In this document: in pieces, positions 1 through 8,310 of the stretch
How positions within the stretch are numbered: the stretch's first letter is position 1
Layout of the letters: the number at the start of each line of letters is the position of its first letter
Source: Bacteroidales bacterium
GTDB taxonomy: Bacteria; Bacteroidota; Bacteroidia; Bacteroidales; UBA932
Reading direction: 5' to 3'
Length of the DNA: 52,862 bases
NCBI GenBank assembly: GCA_017557535.1
Contig: JAFYYM010000030.1
Span: 1-52,862, forward strand
Program-made: the position numbers and the translations under genes
Notes under the pieces: generated by a model
Database searches by the model: none
The model's input: the letters and a program-made list of their open reading frames with translations, nothing else
Told to the model about the DNA's origin: nothing

Positions 1-210
1 CATAACTAACATGGATTTGGATGTTGAACTGCCTGCCACTATCCCCACGTGACCAGCGTGTAGCGACAGCACCAATCTCGACCCGGTCTCGGCCTGTTTG
101 GCGAGACAAAGATGAGTAAAATGCAACCCTGTAACACTATATATATACTATATATATAGGAATATACGCCCCAGATTCTATATTGTAATTTCCTTATATT
201 CAATAAGATA

Positions 211-245
211 AAGGGCCAACAACTCAAGAGGAGTCATCGGCCCTT
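211..245 (-). terminator. Probable terminator after the 266-955 gene
   Basis: The arms AAGGGCC (211-217) and GGCCCTT (239-245) form a 7-bp stem with a 21-nt loop just past the stop codon. Reading leftwards, the stem runs into a T-rich stretch. The loop is long, so the terminator may be weak. The rest of 1-265 holds no gene I can support; an AT-rich near-palindrome of TATATA units lies around 137-159. Confidence 0.55.
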
Positions 246-265
246 CACAATGGTGTTCAATTGTA

Positions 266-955
266 CTATTTCATTACATAGGATTCAGGAACCTTGTATT
301 CTGGGAAAAGTTCCTTAACTTTCAGCCCTAAATTATCAACATTTCCGCATTCGGCGGCTTTAGTCAGAAGGTCGGGGAAATTCTTGTCTCCCCAGACTTG
401 GATGAATGGCTTCCAACGTTTTCCTTTGAATTTGAGATGCCTCCCTATGGCATCGGCAAACATGGCCATAAGGTATGAAGAATTCTCTCCCTCATAAACC
501 CACTCAAGGGTAGAAGGCGCACAATATCCATGCTCAACCATCATATCCATTGCCTCTTTACCGGGGCCACTCGCAAATTCCTTTGGAATAGCTTCCTCTT
601 TCGGAACAGGAACAGATGGATCAAATGAGCGCCACTTCTCTTGAAGCTTAAGCATGGTCAGATCCGGATCGGATAGCGCCTGTTGCATGAAGTCATCATA
701 CTCAAGCATGCTCATAAGTTCCTGCTTGAAGTGAATCATATCCATTGAATCCTTCTTCATGAAAAGCGAGCACTCATTTTTCATCCATTCTCTGAATGCC
801 AAATAGGACATGCGTCCTTCTTTCACCTCGACATATCCATTCTTCAGTTTGGTGAAAAGCGTGTTCGGGGCAGAAGGATGAACAAAGTCAGAATAATACA
901 GGAATACGAGTGCCCCGACAACTAGCACACCGCCTAAAAATCCAAAGAAACTCAT
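266..955 (-). CDS. Hypothetical membrane-anchored protein (229 aa)
   Basis: I do not recognise this protein. Residues 3-20 are hydrophobic (FFGFLGGVLVVGALVFLYY), followed by a polar domain, so it is probably a single-pass inner-membrane protein with its bulk on one side. The rest is mixed charged and helical, with no catalytic motif I can see. It starts 3 bp downstream of the tyrosine recombinase stop codon, so the two are probably co-transcribed from the promoter at 2451-2481. It is therefore an element A gene rather than chromosomal. Confidence 0.75.
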   Translation of the reverse strand: MSFFGFLGGVLVVGALVFLYYSDFVHPSAPNTLFTKLKNGYVEVKEGRMSYLAFREWMKNECSLFMKKDSMDMIHFKQELMSMLEYDDFMQQALSDPDLTMLKLQEKWRSFDPSVPVPKEEAIPKEFASGPGKEAMDMMVEHGYCAPSTLEWVYEGENSSYLMAMFADAIGRHLKFKGKRWKPFIQVWGDKNFPDLLTKAAECGNVDNLGLKVKELFPEYKVPESYVMK

Positions 956-958
956 AAC

Positions 959-2338
959 TTATTCTATAACATTTAACTGATTATCAACTTTATAGGCTTC
1001 TTGCCCAAAGGCCGTATTCATCAACTTGAAACGGTCAGAAAGTTCCATTTCCGTATATCTGGATACCGCTGTACTTCCCTCTTTGTGCAGTCCGGAAGCA
1101 TACATGTCCACTTGAACCTTACTCATTCTATCCACATGCGTCTTGCGGGCCAACTTGCTACTGGCCAACTTGTATAGGGGCTCGTAATCGTTCTCTTTTG
1201 TTTCTTCATTGTACTGAGCCACCTTCCGATCTATCTTACAGTGCTGAAGTAAGGCCTTGATTCGAGCATTGTATCCAAACTCCCCACTGATATTTTTCAA
1301 TACCGGAAAGACAAACTCTGTACGCTTGATGATATCGAACGCGAAACGGACTATCGGGGTTTGAACCTCTGTATTGCCCTCCTGGGAGTCGGCCGTCTTC
1401 TTTGGAATGTAATGTACATAAGGTATCCCTTCTTCACTGACCGCAACTTTGGACATGCTCATTGCCCGGAAATCGCTTATCCGGCACCCGAAAGCACACT
1501 GAGCCAAAAAAGCGTCTTTTGTATCCTGAAGTGATACCGGGGCTTCAGTTTCAAGGACTTTCATAAACTCCTCCTTTCTAAGGAAGAAGGGATCATCATA
1601 CTTGGTTCGCATGACGGCTTTCTTATTCTCCCTTCCAAGTTTTCTGAATGGAGACTTTCGAATCTCATCCCTATCTTCTAGCGTCGAAAAGAACGTCTGA
1701 AACATCTTCAACTGAGAAGTGACCGTGTTCATGGATAAACGAGCTTCAGGCTTGTTCTGAGGCTTTACTTCCTTGTACAGGTTCGGGTACTTCTCGACAT
1801 ATAGATACTCATCGAAAAGGAACTCGCGGAATTCCAACAAGTGATCGATATCGAACTCCTCAGCGGTGATGCCACTTATTCCCTTAATAATAAGGAAGCG
1901 TTCCAGTTTGTCGGAAACCACAATGATATGTTTGTGTCGATTGGATCCAATGATACCGGCTCGGAGAGAATCATCTGCAGCCTTACGGAAACGAGTAACG
2001 ATATTGGGATTCTCAGCGCGGATTACTTCAATCGGGTTCTTGATAGCGGCTATTTCACGCTCCCATACGGCCGAGGTAAGATCCATCCCCTCATCTAGCA
2101 TCTTGCCATATGCCTGCTTGATAATGGTGTATTCCTTCTTTAATGAATTGGAAAGTTCCCGATTCCAGACCTTGACATTCGGCTTGGTGGTACCATCCGG
2201 CTCAAGTTTCTCCAGGTCTTTCAAACTGCAATAGATATCAGACGTATGACATATCTGTACTCTCCGCCCATCACGAAGCCGGAACCGTACCCTTACCCTT
2301 TCTTTGGGGTGGTCAAAGTGGAATACTATCTTCTCCAT
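959..2338 (-). CDS. Tyrosine recombinase (integrase) of element A
   Basis: This is a site-specific recombinase of the phage-integrase family, expected to cut and rejoin DNA at the attachment site through a covalent tyrosine intermediate. Counting from the chosen start, the catalytic set is Arg286 (CRISDF), His401-x-x-Arg404 (HVDR), His418 and Tyr428 (SRYTE). The N-terminal half is the usual SAM-like core-binding region of Bacteroidetes integrases. I chose the ATG at 2338 (459 aa) because a longer frame to 2497 would run through a very good promoter at 2451-2481. Its attachment site lies about 160 bp upstream. It shares only the catalytic pattern with the integrase at 40584-41942. Confidence 0.88.
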   Translation of the reverse strand: MEKIVFHFDHPKERVRVRFRLRDGRRVQICHTSDIYCSLKDLEKLEPDGTTKPNVKVWNRELSNSLKKEYTIIKQAYGKMLDEGMDLTSAVWEREIAAIKNPIEVIRAENPNIVTRFRKAADDSLRAGIIGSNRHKHIIVVSDKLERFLIIKGISGITAEEFDIDHLLEFREFLFDEYLYVEKYPNLYKEVKPQNKPEARLSMNTVTSQLKMFQTFFSTLEDRDEIRKSPFRKLGRENKKAVMRTKYDDPFFLRKEEFMKVLETEAPVSLQDTKDAFLAQCAFGCRISDFRAMSMSKVAVSEEGIPYVHYIPKKTADSQEGNTEVQTPIVRFAFDIIKRTEFVFPVLKNISGEFGYNARIKALLQHCKIDRKVAQYNEETKENDYEPLYKLASSKLARKTHVDRMSKVQVDMYASGLHKEGSTAVSRYTEMELSDRFKLMNTAFGQEAYKVDNQLNVIE

Positions 2339-2450
2339 TATAACCTCATAAAGCGTGGTACGGAATCGCGTTTTCCGTACCACCAACTTGCAATCTAGTG
2401 AAATCAAGTTGAAATCAAATGAGAACCCGCGACCGTAATCATCTGATATA

Positions 2451-2481
2451 CAAAGGTAATACTTTTTATCCAGATTGCAAA
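2451..2481 (-). promoter_or_regulatory. Bacteroidetes-type promoter for the element A integrase
   Basis: On the minus strand TTTG (2481-2478), 19 bp and TACCTTTG (2458-2451) match the Bacteroidetes sigma consensus TTTG-N19-TAnnTTTG exactly. Transcription would start near 2445, leaving a leader of about 105 nt before the ATG at 2338. This also rules out the longer reading frame as the start. Confidence 0.8.
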
Positions 2482-2500
2482 TGTTTGAAGCGAACAAGTC

Positions 2501-2513
2501 CTGTTGGAGTCAC
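2501..2513 (+). repeat. Attachment-site core, left copy (A/B junction, attL of element B)
   Basis: CTGTTGGAGTCAC occurs here and again, in the same orientation, at 42162-42174. In both places it is followed after exactly 7 bp by CCCCGTTGGAAT and then a hairpin ending TCCAGCGGG. Each copy lies 160-220 bp upstream of a tyrosine recombinase gene. Direct repeats flanking a block with an integrase at one end are what integration leaves. The exact crossover point cannot be read from the sequence. Confidence 0.7.
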
Positions 2514-2518
2514 TTAAC

Positions 2519-2556
2519 ACCCCCGTTGGAATGAGTTCCAGCGGGGGTTGTTTTTT
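2519..2556 (+). terminator. Strong rho-independent terminator beside attL
   Basis: A 13-bp stem (2519-2531 with 2536-2548, one G-T pair) with loop TGAG is followed by TGTTTTTT. It reads rightwards, although no rightward gene precedes it in the window. The same hairpin form sits next to the other att copy, so the terminator probably belongs to the target site. The rest of 2339-2678 is leader and intergenic sequence; the ACTTCCCCC unit occurs twice at 2559-2579. Confidence 0.8.
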
Positions 2557-2678
2557 AAACTTCCCCCGTCACTTCCCCCCTCGGCAGGAACGCTTCCAAA
2601 ATGAACCTTTCAAAGAAAACACAATAAGTCCCGCCTTAATCTGCGCAGACGGGACTACAAATTTACACATTCTTTTTA

Positions 2679-3032
2679 TTATTTCAGCCTTGTCTTACTT
2701 CTAAGACCCCATCTTGAATAAGGATCGTCGAAGTACTGCAAAACCTTTTCTTTATCGGCAATAATAGTTCTGTTTCTTTGGGTATAGGCCCCATCGAGGG
2801 CTCCGTCTCTTTTCAGTCGTTCGACAGTAGACTCGCTTACTCCAAGTAAGTCTGCTATACCCTTAATTCCGTATACATATTCCTTCTTTTTTGGCGGTTT
2901 GGAGTCTGAAACAATCTCTGCCAGGGTCCTCACCATGTCTTTCAGATCCTTGATTTCACCTTCAAGTTTGTCTATCTTGCCGATGAGATCCTTCTCTGTA
3001 TAATTCCTTCTCGGTTGCTTTACAGCGGCCAT
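2679..3032 (-). CDS. DUF3853-type HTH protein, likely excisionase or element regulator
   Basis: The 117-aa protein has a basic N-terminus, a coiled-coil segment (about residues 14-45) and a C-terminal MerR/excisionase-like winged helix-turn-helix (IKGIADLLGVSESTVERLK, about 55-75), ending in a basic tail. DUF3853 proteins of Bacteroidetes mobile elements have this layout. In circularised element B it would lie beside the att site, upstream of the integrase, the usual place for a recombination directionality factor. That role is inferred from position; a plain transcription regulator is the alternative. Confidence 0.75.
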   Translation of the reverse strand: MAAVKQPRRNYTEKDLIGKIDKLEGEIKDLKDMVRTLAEIVSDSKPPKKKEYVYGIKGIADLLGVSESTVERLKRDGALDGAYTQRNRTIIADKEKVLQYFDDPYSRWGLRSKTRLK

Positions 3033-3067
3033 ATCTCGGAATCTCTTGCCAAAAAGAAACTACTTAC

Positions 3068-3111
3068 TGCTATTATCTATCTATCTTATCTTATCCTATT
3101 TCTTCTTATCT
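3068..3111. repeat. TATC-rich tandem low-complexity tract
   Basis: Between the DUF3853 gene and the VirE-N gene, CTATTATC, TATC, TTATC, TTATC and CTATTTC units follow each other at 4-6 bp spacing. It lies about 40 bp upstream of the DUF3853 start and could be a binding site for that protein or simple slippage. It does not show the 11-bp phasing of the arrays at 12129 and 15388. Confidence 0.5.
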
Positions 3112-3242
3112 TCGATTACCTCCATTTCTAACGGGTTCTAAACTAACGGAAATGCTCTCTACTGCTACAACGCTGATACTGGTCAACGGAGCAAAAACAA
3201 AATCACTCAATAATTGATCTTTGGGCATAATGATTTAATGGG

Positions 3243-4163
3243 TTAACGTATATATGCTGAATGTACTGTTCTCTTGATTTCATCAGCCGAGAAGCCGCCG
3301 GCGGGGTCCACATAGTAAGCGACCAGGTAATCGGTAGCAACATCCTCCGGAATCCCCTCAAGCCGGAAGAAGAAAGCCAGGATATAAAGGTTGTTGTTCC
3401 GGACGCCAAGAAAGACGGCATGATAATCCTCGAATAGGCTGTGGGTATCGATGATGGCATCCCGGATAGCATTCTGGTCAGTAAGGGGTGCGGGAAAGAC
3501 GGGATTGTCATAGTCAAGTTCCGTCCGTGACTTAGTCGCAGACGGTACTGTTGATGCGACCTTAGCCGGCGGAGTATAGACGGGGACGGTGGCGAAGTCG
3601 ACATGGAATGGAACTACATCTTTGTTGATCCACAGGTCCCTGTCATAGGAGAAGAAGCACGCCCGGCTCGGATTGGAACAGGACGGATCGAACTTGAGGT
3701 CAAGCCGCTTCTTGAACCCGGTAACGACTCCAAGGTGATGGTATAGGTCGGAGTGCCTCGATGGGTCGGTACTGTCTGTAAGGATGAATACCTTTACACC
3801 GGAACCAGTCGGAGAAGTCATCACGGCCAAGGTGTACGGAATGGTCTTAGCCAGGGCCTTTATATCACGGGGACTAATGACGTCATCCAGGTCAAGGCAG
3901 ACAACGCCAGAATACTGAAGCAGGGCGGCATCGTTTCTTTCGGAGAATGTGCCTGACGGGCAGACCACAGGCAGCAGGACCATTTTCATCTGGTCCTGCT
4001 CCGCTGGGGCTTTAGCCTTACGGATTAACTTGATTCTGTCTTTTAGGTCATCACCAGGATTCCGCATCTCCTCCAAGACTTCCAGGAGCGGACGATGACA
4101 GGGGGTCTTGGTCTCATAGATGGATTCAAATGTCGAGACCAGGATTTGATTTAGATGTGCCAT
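3243..4163 (-). CDS. VirE N-terminal domain (BT4734/BF3469-like) primase-type protein
   Basis: The N-terminal 190 residues match the pattern of the Bacteroidetes BT4734-like VirE-N domain, related to archaeo-eukaryotic primase folds. The core reads VVCLDLDD near residues 88-95, then TSPTGSGVKVFI near 116-127 and FDPSCSNPSRACFFSYD near 158-174. The acidic cluster and the later histidine-containing segment fit a nucleotidyltransferase active site. The C-terminal part (about 220-306) is helical and resembles primase C-terminal domains. Its neighbour is a helicase gene, so the pair probably primes and unwinds element DNA. Activity is inferred from family only. Confidence 0.75.
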   Translation of the reverse strand: MAHLNQILVSTFESIYETKTPCHRPLLEVLEEMRNPGDDLKDRIKLIRKAKAPAEQDQMKMVLLPVVCPSGTFSERNDAALLQYSGVVCLDLDDVISPRDIKALAKTIPYTLAVMTSPTGSGVKVFILTDSTDPSRHSDLYHHLGVVTGFKKRLDLKFDPSCSNPSRACFFSYDRDLWINKDVVPFHVDFATVPVYTPPAKVASTVPSATKSRTELDYDNPVFPAPLTDQNAIRDAIIDTHSLFEDYHAVFLGVRNNNLYILAFFFRLEGIPEDVATDYLVAYYVDPAGGFSADEIKRTVHSAYIR

Positions 4164-4249
4164 AAAAAATCGCGGTTTTCTTGTGCCAATTTTAGTATCA
4201 TATTAAAACTCATATATAGAGAAGGGAAAATTTTTGGCAGTAGTTGGCT

Positions 4250-5938
4250 TTATGCTTTTCCTTCTATAGTCATTCTTAGGTGTAATCCGGAAAGGAACTT
4301 GATGAAGGTCTTATACCGGTCTGATGCCTTTCTTGGTGATATGGGAACCAATCCGTAAAGGATAGACAATGGGATTGTGAAGCTGTAGGCAGTCCCGGAT
4401 TCGATCGCAAATCGGATCCGTGGGTCATAAAGATAAAGCCGGCAGAGATAATAGAGGTACTTTTTCTCCGGCCTTGATCGTTTCCGGGAAGGTTTCAGGA
4501 GGCCGCCGATCCTGTTTGTTTTTGGGGAATTGGCTTTGAAGTATTCCTGTGTCTCCCATGCCAGGTCGTAGTCGATATCGGATGAGAACCATACCTTCAC
4601 CGGTAGTCCCTTGTGCTCCCTTATCCTGGTCCGGCAGATCGTCTGGACCAAGAGCGACATCTTATAGTCCTTGAAATTCATCTTGAAGCCGAACATCTCG
4701 GATATCTGGCCCGTGATCGGTTCCTCGGGTAGTCGCCATTCTCCCAGGAAGATGACGCTTGAACACTCACGATACTCATTGGATCCTCTGTCATGGCCGG
4801 ATCCTCGATATGTGATAAAGATATTCTCCTCCTTTCCGCCGGCATCCAGGAGAACACGTTGCAGTATTTCCGGAAAGCTAATGGTCCCGGTATCCTCCAG
4901 TGTATCCGCGTTGCCCGTATTCTTTGTATCCACATTCAGGGTCTTCCAGCAGATTATCAGTATTTTCTCCCCTTGGCTGAGGTCAACGGCGAGCTTGATG
5001 AACTCCGGGGCCATCCTCTTGAAATCCGCTTCTCCCCAGTGGTCGGTATGCCTTCTCTTCATCCGGAATTCGAAACGGCCGAACTCGATGTCGCTGCCGT
5101 ATCTCATGCCGGATATGGGAACGAGCCTGGGGTCGCTCTTAGGGACTATGATATCTGCCGTTCCATCAAAGAGAATGACGGTCGCATCCTGGGCCAGGTC
5201 CACCACCTTTTTCTGGATGGGGGTGAAGCCGTGGTCCCTGATATGCTCAAGGATAGTCTTTCTCTTGAAGGAATTCAGGCCTCCCTCGCCCTTGAGGATA
5301 TCATTCTTCAATCTCTTCTTTGCCACCTGTACCGCCGCTTCCATCATGTCGACCCTGCTATAGATATGCCGGTAGTACGTCTTTCCGTCAATGAGAACGT
5401 CCTCGATGGCTGGCTTTCCGGAGTGGCTCTTATGTCCGTCGATATAGGTCACGATATCCTGAAGTTCGGCCGGGATTTCGAAGGGGTCCGGGTAGAAGTT
5501 GATGAGCTCGTCGATAAGGACCATATCCCGAGAGCCTCCCCTGTAGGTCATGAACGGCTGAATCGGATCGACCTGAAGCCTGGCCGTCGTGATGATAAGA
5601 ATAGGTTTCCCCGTGAATGCCATCGGATTATCTCGATAGGTGTCCATGACAGAGAAATCCTGGCTATGGAGGACACAGACATCAGTCCAGTCCCGGCCCT
5701 CGTCGACAACGATTCTCCTTCTCATCTGGATAGCATCGGATATGGTGGGGACGACGATCAAGACGCCCCCCGTCGCCTTTGCCGCCAATTTCGCTATGAC
5801 CGTGGATTTCCCGGACCCGCAAGAAGGCGATAGGAAGAATAGGCCCTTCCTGTCGGGAAGGATGGCGGAACAGGTCAAGAACTGCATCTCCACCTGTCCC
5901 GTTGCATCCACCGCAATGTCAATCTTACCGGAGGCCAT
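4250..5938 (-). CDS. Superfamily 2-type helicase/ATPase
   Basis: This large P-loop protein has Walker A SPSCGSGKST close to its N-terminus, motif Ia-like LIVVPT, and a Walker B with a DE pair (MVLIDEL) about 100 residues later. The C-terminal half contains a second RecA-like part (SQGEKILIICW) and a motif VI-like segment (QTICRTRIREH). I chose the ATG at 5938 (562 aa), which overlaps the Sel1 gene stop by 14 bp; an ATG at 5962 is also possible. Together with the VirE-N protein downstream it looks like a replication module. I cannot assign it to a named helicase family. Confidence 0.7.
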   Translation of the reverse strand: MASGKIDIAVDATGQVEMQFLTCSAILPDRKGLFFLSPSCGSGKSTVIAKLAAKATGGVLIVVPTISDAIQMRRRIVVDEGRDWTDVCVLHSQDFSVMDTYRDNPMAFTGKPILIITTARLQVDPIQPFMTYRGGSRDMVLIDELINFYPDPFEIPAELQDIVTYIDGHKSHSGKPAIEDVLIDGKTYYRHIYSRVDMMEAAVQVAKKRLKNDILKGEGGLNSFKRKTILEHIRDHGFTPIQKKVVDLAQDATVILFDGTADIIVPKSDPRLVPISGMRYGSDIEFGRFEFRMKRRHTDHWGEADFKRMAPEFIKLAVDLSQGEKILIICWKTLNVDTKNTGNADTLEDTGTISFPEILQRVLLDAGGKEENIFITYRGSGHDRGSNEYRECSSVIFLGEWRLPEEPITGQISEMFGFKMNFKDYKMSLLVQTICRTRIREHKGLPVKVWFSSDIDYDLAWETQEYFKANSPKTNRIGGLLKPSRKRSRPEKKYLYYLCRLYLYDPRIRFAIESGTAYSFTIPLSILYGLVPISPRKASDRYKTFIKFLSGLHLRMTIEGKA

Positions 5939-6443
5939 ATTGATCAAGGTACTTCTCGGCATCGGGGCACACCTGGGCGGCTTCTTCCAGCCACTTCTTC
6001 GCCAATCTCACATTCTTCTTGCAGCCTTTCCCCAGAGCGCAGTAGCATCCCAGTTTGCATTTGCCACAGGGATAACCATACTTGGCGGATTCCTTGTATG
6101 CCTTGAACGCGTCGGCCTCCTGTCCAACCTCATCCCAGTAATCACCGGTGACCACCCAAGCCTCACCAAGATCTCCAGCATCAGTTAGTAGCGTAGCAGC
6201 GGCTAATGGGTCGTACTTTTGGATGATGGGGGCAAGCTGACGGAGGGCATCCTCATCGCCGCGTTGTACCCTTGGCATTAATTCTTCAACTGCAAGGCCA
6301 TCCTGGATGTCAGTTATCTCCACTTCCTTCTCTCCATCGCTTTCATTGATTACAAACCTGCCAATGACTACTCCTTTACCAAAAGCCTTCCCAGAAACGC
6401 CTGAGGGCTGCATCACGAGGCCAATCTTAGAATTGTTTTTCAT
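5925..6443 (-). CDS. Sel1-like repeat protein
   Basis: The 172-aa protein carries tetratricopeptide-like Sel1 repeats in its second half: GDYWDEVGQEADAFKAYKESAKYG, then CKLGCYCALGKGCKKNVRLAKKWLEEAAQ, with the usual Gly-Ala-aromatic spacing. Such repeats mediate protein contacts. It overlaps the start of the helicase gene, so translation is probably coupled and the protein may act with the helicase. The first 60 residues are beta-rich without recognisable motif. No signal peptide is present, so it should be cytoplasmic. Confidence 0.7.
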   Translation of the reverse strand: MKNNSKIGLVMQPSGVSGKAFGKGVVIGRFVINESDGEKEVEITDIQDGLAVEELMPRVQRGDEDALRQLAPIIQKYDPLAAATLLTDAGDLGEAWVVTGDYWDEVGQEADAFKAYKESAKYGYPCGKCKLGCYCALGKGCKKNVRLAKKWLEEAAQVCPDAEKYLDQYGLR

Positions 6444-6476
6444 AATTTGTTGATTTTTAAAGTTTTTGCATCAATC

Positions 6477-6872
6477 TTACCGGAGTCCATAGCTCACAAT
6501 CTTGTCCCGAAACTCCTGGCGATAGGCGGTCCGGTTGTATTCGTCCACGTACTCATGCCAGTTGTCTTCTCCGTCGCCCAAGGACTCGGCGTCGATATAA
6601 CCACGAAGCGTTTCCTTGGTGTATTCCCAACTGTCCTTCAGCCCGATGCCCGCCTCGGCGAAGTGATGGGCGAAGTACTCTATGTCGGTTTTCGGTTTGC
6701 CATGGCCGTTGTATTTGAAATGTTGGTAGGCAGGGGTCTCATTCTTCCACCAAGACCTGATGGTGTTCTTGACCTTCCTGTCCTCGTCCTCACGGGTAGG
6801 CTGCCTCTCCGTAGAGGCCGCCTGTTCCCGGAGTTTTCTCATGAAGTTTTGAATATATTCTTGTTTGTTCAT
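6477..6872 (-). CDS. Hypothetical protein (131 aa)
   Basis: I do not recognise this small, charged, aromatic-rich protein. The N-terminal 40 residues form a probable amphipathic helix with many Glu, Arg and Gln; the rest has several Tyr and Trp residues (SWWKNETPAYQHF, EDNWHEYVDEYN). There is no membrane segment. It sits 33 bp before the Sel1 gene and 24 bp after the methyltransferase gene in the same transcription unit, so it is probably an element maintenance or accessory protein. Confidence 0.65.
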   Translation of the reverse strand: MNKQEYIQNFMRKLREQAASTERQPTREDEDRKVKNTIRSWWKNETPAYQHFKYNGHGKPKTDIEYFAHHFAEAGIGLKDSWEYTKETLRGYIDAESLGDGEDNWHEYVDEYNRTAYRQEFRDKIVSYGLR

Positions 6873-6896
6873 TTCTATTGTTGTTTTATGGATTTC

Positions 6897-7358
6897 TCAG
6901 AATACAACGATCATTGATGGAAAGGGCGCGGCGTTCTTGGCATCGTTGAAATGTAAGCGACCACGTAGGAACCTGATTTCCTTCGCCTTCCCGTAAATGT
7001 AGTCATGAAACCAGGCCGTATCGGTTCGGGCGGGAAGAAGGGCGACGACGAGGGTACCCGGCTTCTTTACCTCCTCGGAGCATTTCTTTACCCAGCCGGC
7101 AATCGCCCGACCGTAAGGTGGATTGCAAAACACCCTCCTCCCTTTCCAGTCCTGAAGGAGTCCGTTCTCCTTTTTCGTATAGTAATCAGGGCATTTATGG
7201 TTGATATCGTTAGCACATGGATCGAGGTCAAAATGAAACTCAGCATCCAGAGCAGCAAATGTGGCCGTGGGCGTCGCCCATTCATCCGTTCCACTTGAAA
7301 ACATGCCTTTTGTTAACATAGTTCTCTCAAATGCTCCGTTGCCCGCCATCCGGAGCAT
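6897..7358 (-). CDS. Phage-type DNA N6-adenine methyltransferase
   Basis: This is a compact (153 aa) adenine methyltransferase of the phage Dam type. It shows the family opening DEWATPTATFAALDAEFHFDLDPCA, the catalytic CNPPYGR motif and the closing FLRGRLHFND followed by PFPSMIVVF. It transfers a methyl group from S-adenosylmethionine to adenine in DNA, possibly to protect the element from restriction; the target sequence is unknown. A start at 7319 (MLTKGMFSS) would fit the family length better than the ATG at 7358. No nuclease partner is adjacent, so it is probably a solitary enzyme. Confidence 0.85.
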   Translation of the reverse strand: MLRMAGNGAFERTMLTKGMFSSGTDEWATPTATFAALDAEFHFDLDPCANDINHKCPDYYTKKENGLLQDWKGRRVFCNPPYGRAIAGWVKKCSEEVKKPGTLVVALLPARTDTAWFHDYIYGKAKEIRFLRGRLHFNDAKNAAPFPSMIVVF

Positions 7359-7368
7359 GTAATTGTTG

Positions 7369-7716
7369 TTAAGACCAGTCTAAATAGATTATTTCTCCAC
7401 CACGCCAGTTCATATCGCGGTTGTCGTAGAGGTATTCCAGTTCTGAAATGACAAACTCCCTATCATCGGACAAACTATCGTCTTCGAAGCTGAACCGATT
7501 CTTGAACTCGTCATCTGTCATTCCATGAAGCCCATCGATAACTTTCTTGAGGCACTCTGAATCAATCATATATATGCCACAATCTGTTTCTTCCGACCAA
7601 TAAGAAACATAGCCATCACTAGTAAACTCGTCGAGTAGAGCCTCAAGGTCATAGGGACACAATCCTGGCCCATTGGACCATTCCTCTGAGGAAAGGGTTC
7701 TAAAATAGAAATCCAT
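7369..7716 (-). CDS. Hypothetical acidic protein (115 aa)
   Basis: This small protein is strongly acidic, rich in Asp, Glu and Tyr throughout (SFEDDSLSDDREFVISELEYLYDNRD), with few Lys or Arg. I recognise no family. Very acidic small proteins on mobile elements are sometimes DNA mimics that block restriction enzymes, but that is only a thought from composition. It is in a collinear series with the genes on both sides, and a stem-loop precedes its start by 15 nt. Confidence 0.6.
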   Translation of the reverse strand: MDFYFRTLSSEEWSNGPGLCPYDLEALLDEFTSDGYVSYWSEETDCGIYMIDSECLKKVIDGLHGMTDDEFKNRFSFEDDSLSDDREFVISELEYLYDNRDMNWRGGEIIYLDWS

Positions 7717-7731
7717 TATCTATATTTTTAT

Positions 7732-7766
7732 GGGACCGGCCGCCGGGCAGATGCGACCGGTATCCC
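7732..7766. promoter_or_regulatory. Intergenic stem-loop 1 of 4
   Basis: GGGACCGG (7732-7739) pairs with CCGGTATCCC (7757-7766) with a 2-nt bulge. It sits 15 nt upstream of the start at 7716 and 13 nt after the preceding stop. No T-run follows, so it does not look like a terminator. Confidence 0.6.
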
Positions 7767-7779
7767 GAGTCATACATTT

Positions 7780-8247
7780 CTATAGGTGAGACGGAGATGG
7801 TCTTGTACTGTAACTAATCTCGATAGTGTTCGTTGAGGTGTCAAGAACAAGATCATTAATAATCAGTTCATCCAAATAGTGAAATTTGATTCCCCACTTT
7901 CCATTTGTGACATTTCTGTTTATCAGTTTGGGAAGATTCTCCGCTTTAATTGAAGATGTTGCATCTTCCTCAGCATAGATTTCACGGTACTTATTACAAA
8001 TCGCCACAACGACATCTGGCAGGAAAAAGTAGTCCTTGCCATCCGGAATCTTTATCTGAAAGGAACATTCTTTTGATAAAGGAAAACGGATGACGCAATT
8101 TAAAACTGTGATGTTGTTTTCGTCAAGATACTTCTCGGCATCAGGGTCACCGAAGCCGACATATGCGGCTGCAGCAGCTGTTTGAGTATATTTCTCAACG
8201 ATAACGAAATAATTCTTAGGGAATAGATTAAATTCTTTTTTTATCAT
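7780..8247 (-). CDS. Hypothetical protein (155 aa)
   Basis: I do not recognise this soluble protein. It is beta-rich, with alternating hydrophobic residues (YFVIVEKYTQ, TVLNCVIRFPLS, IEISYSTRP), and has no membrane segment or visible catalytic motif. It lies between two hypothetical or radical SAM genes in the same orientation, with a 9-bp perfect stem-loop 19 nt upstream of its start. It is presumably translated from the same polycistronic message. Confidence 0.6.
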   Translation of the reverse strand: MIKKEFNLFPKNYFVIVEKYTQTAAAAAYVGFGDPDAEKYLDENNITVLNCVIRFPLSKECSFQIKIPDGKDYFFLPDVVVAICNKYREIYAEEDATSSIKAENLPKLINRNVTNGKWGIKFHYLDELIINDLVLDTSTNTIEISYSTRPSPSHL

Positions 8248-8266
8248 TTTTCTATTGAGTTAATTA

Positions 8267-8301
8267 GGGACGCGACACCTCTGCCCCGGTAATCGCGTCC
8301 C
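8267..8301. promoter_or_regulatory. Intergenic stem-loop 2 of 4
   Basis: GGGACGCGA (8267-8275) and TCGCGTCCC (8293-8301) form a perfect 9-bp stem with a 17-nt loop. It sits 19 nt before the start at 8247 and 9 nt after the preceding stop. It lacks a T-run in the direction of transcription. Confidence 0.65.
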
Positions 8302-8310
8302 GGGTTTATA

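Larger units (their letters stand above)
1..2513. mobile_element. Right end of integrative element A (partial)
   Basis: This is inferred to be the end of an element that runs off the left edge. It contains a tyrosine recombinase (959-2338) reading away from a boundary at 2501-2513, where the 13-bp sequence CTGTTGGAGTCAC also found at 42162-42174 lies. The recombinase-to-boundary arrangement copies the one at the right end of the neighbouring element B. The far end is not in the window, so the element's size and cargo are unknown, and the stretch could instead be a decayed remnant. Confidence 0.5.

Noticed and set aside
2339-2497. Longer start for the element A integrase.
   Set aside because: The extension covers an exact TTTG-N19-TACCTTTG promoter and has no integrase-like sequence.
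2501-2513. Attachment site in a tRNA or tmRNA 3' end.
   Set aside because: Neither flank forms a tRNA cloverleaf or CCA end; the site lies beside a terminator hairpin.
3068-3111. The TATC-rich tract as a third copy of the CTATCA/TGATAG operator.
   Set aside because: Units are spaced 4-6 bp apart without the 11-bp phase or a CTATCA-N2-TGATAG centre.
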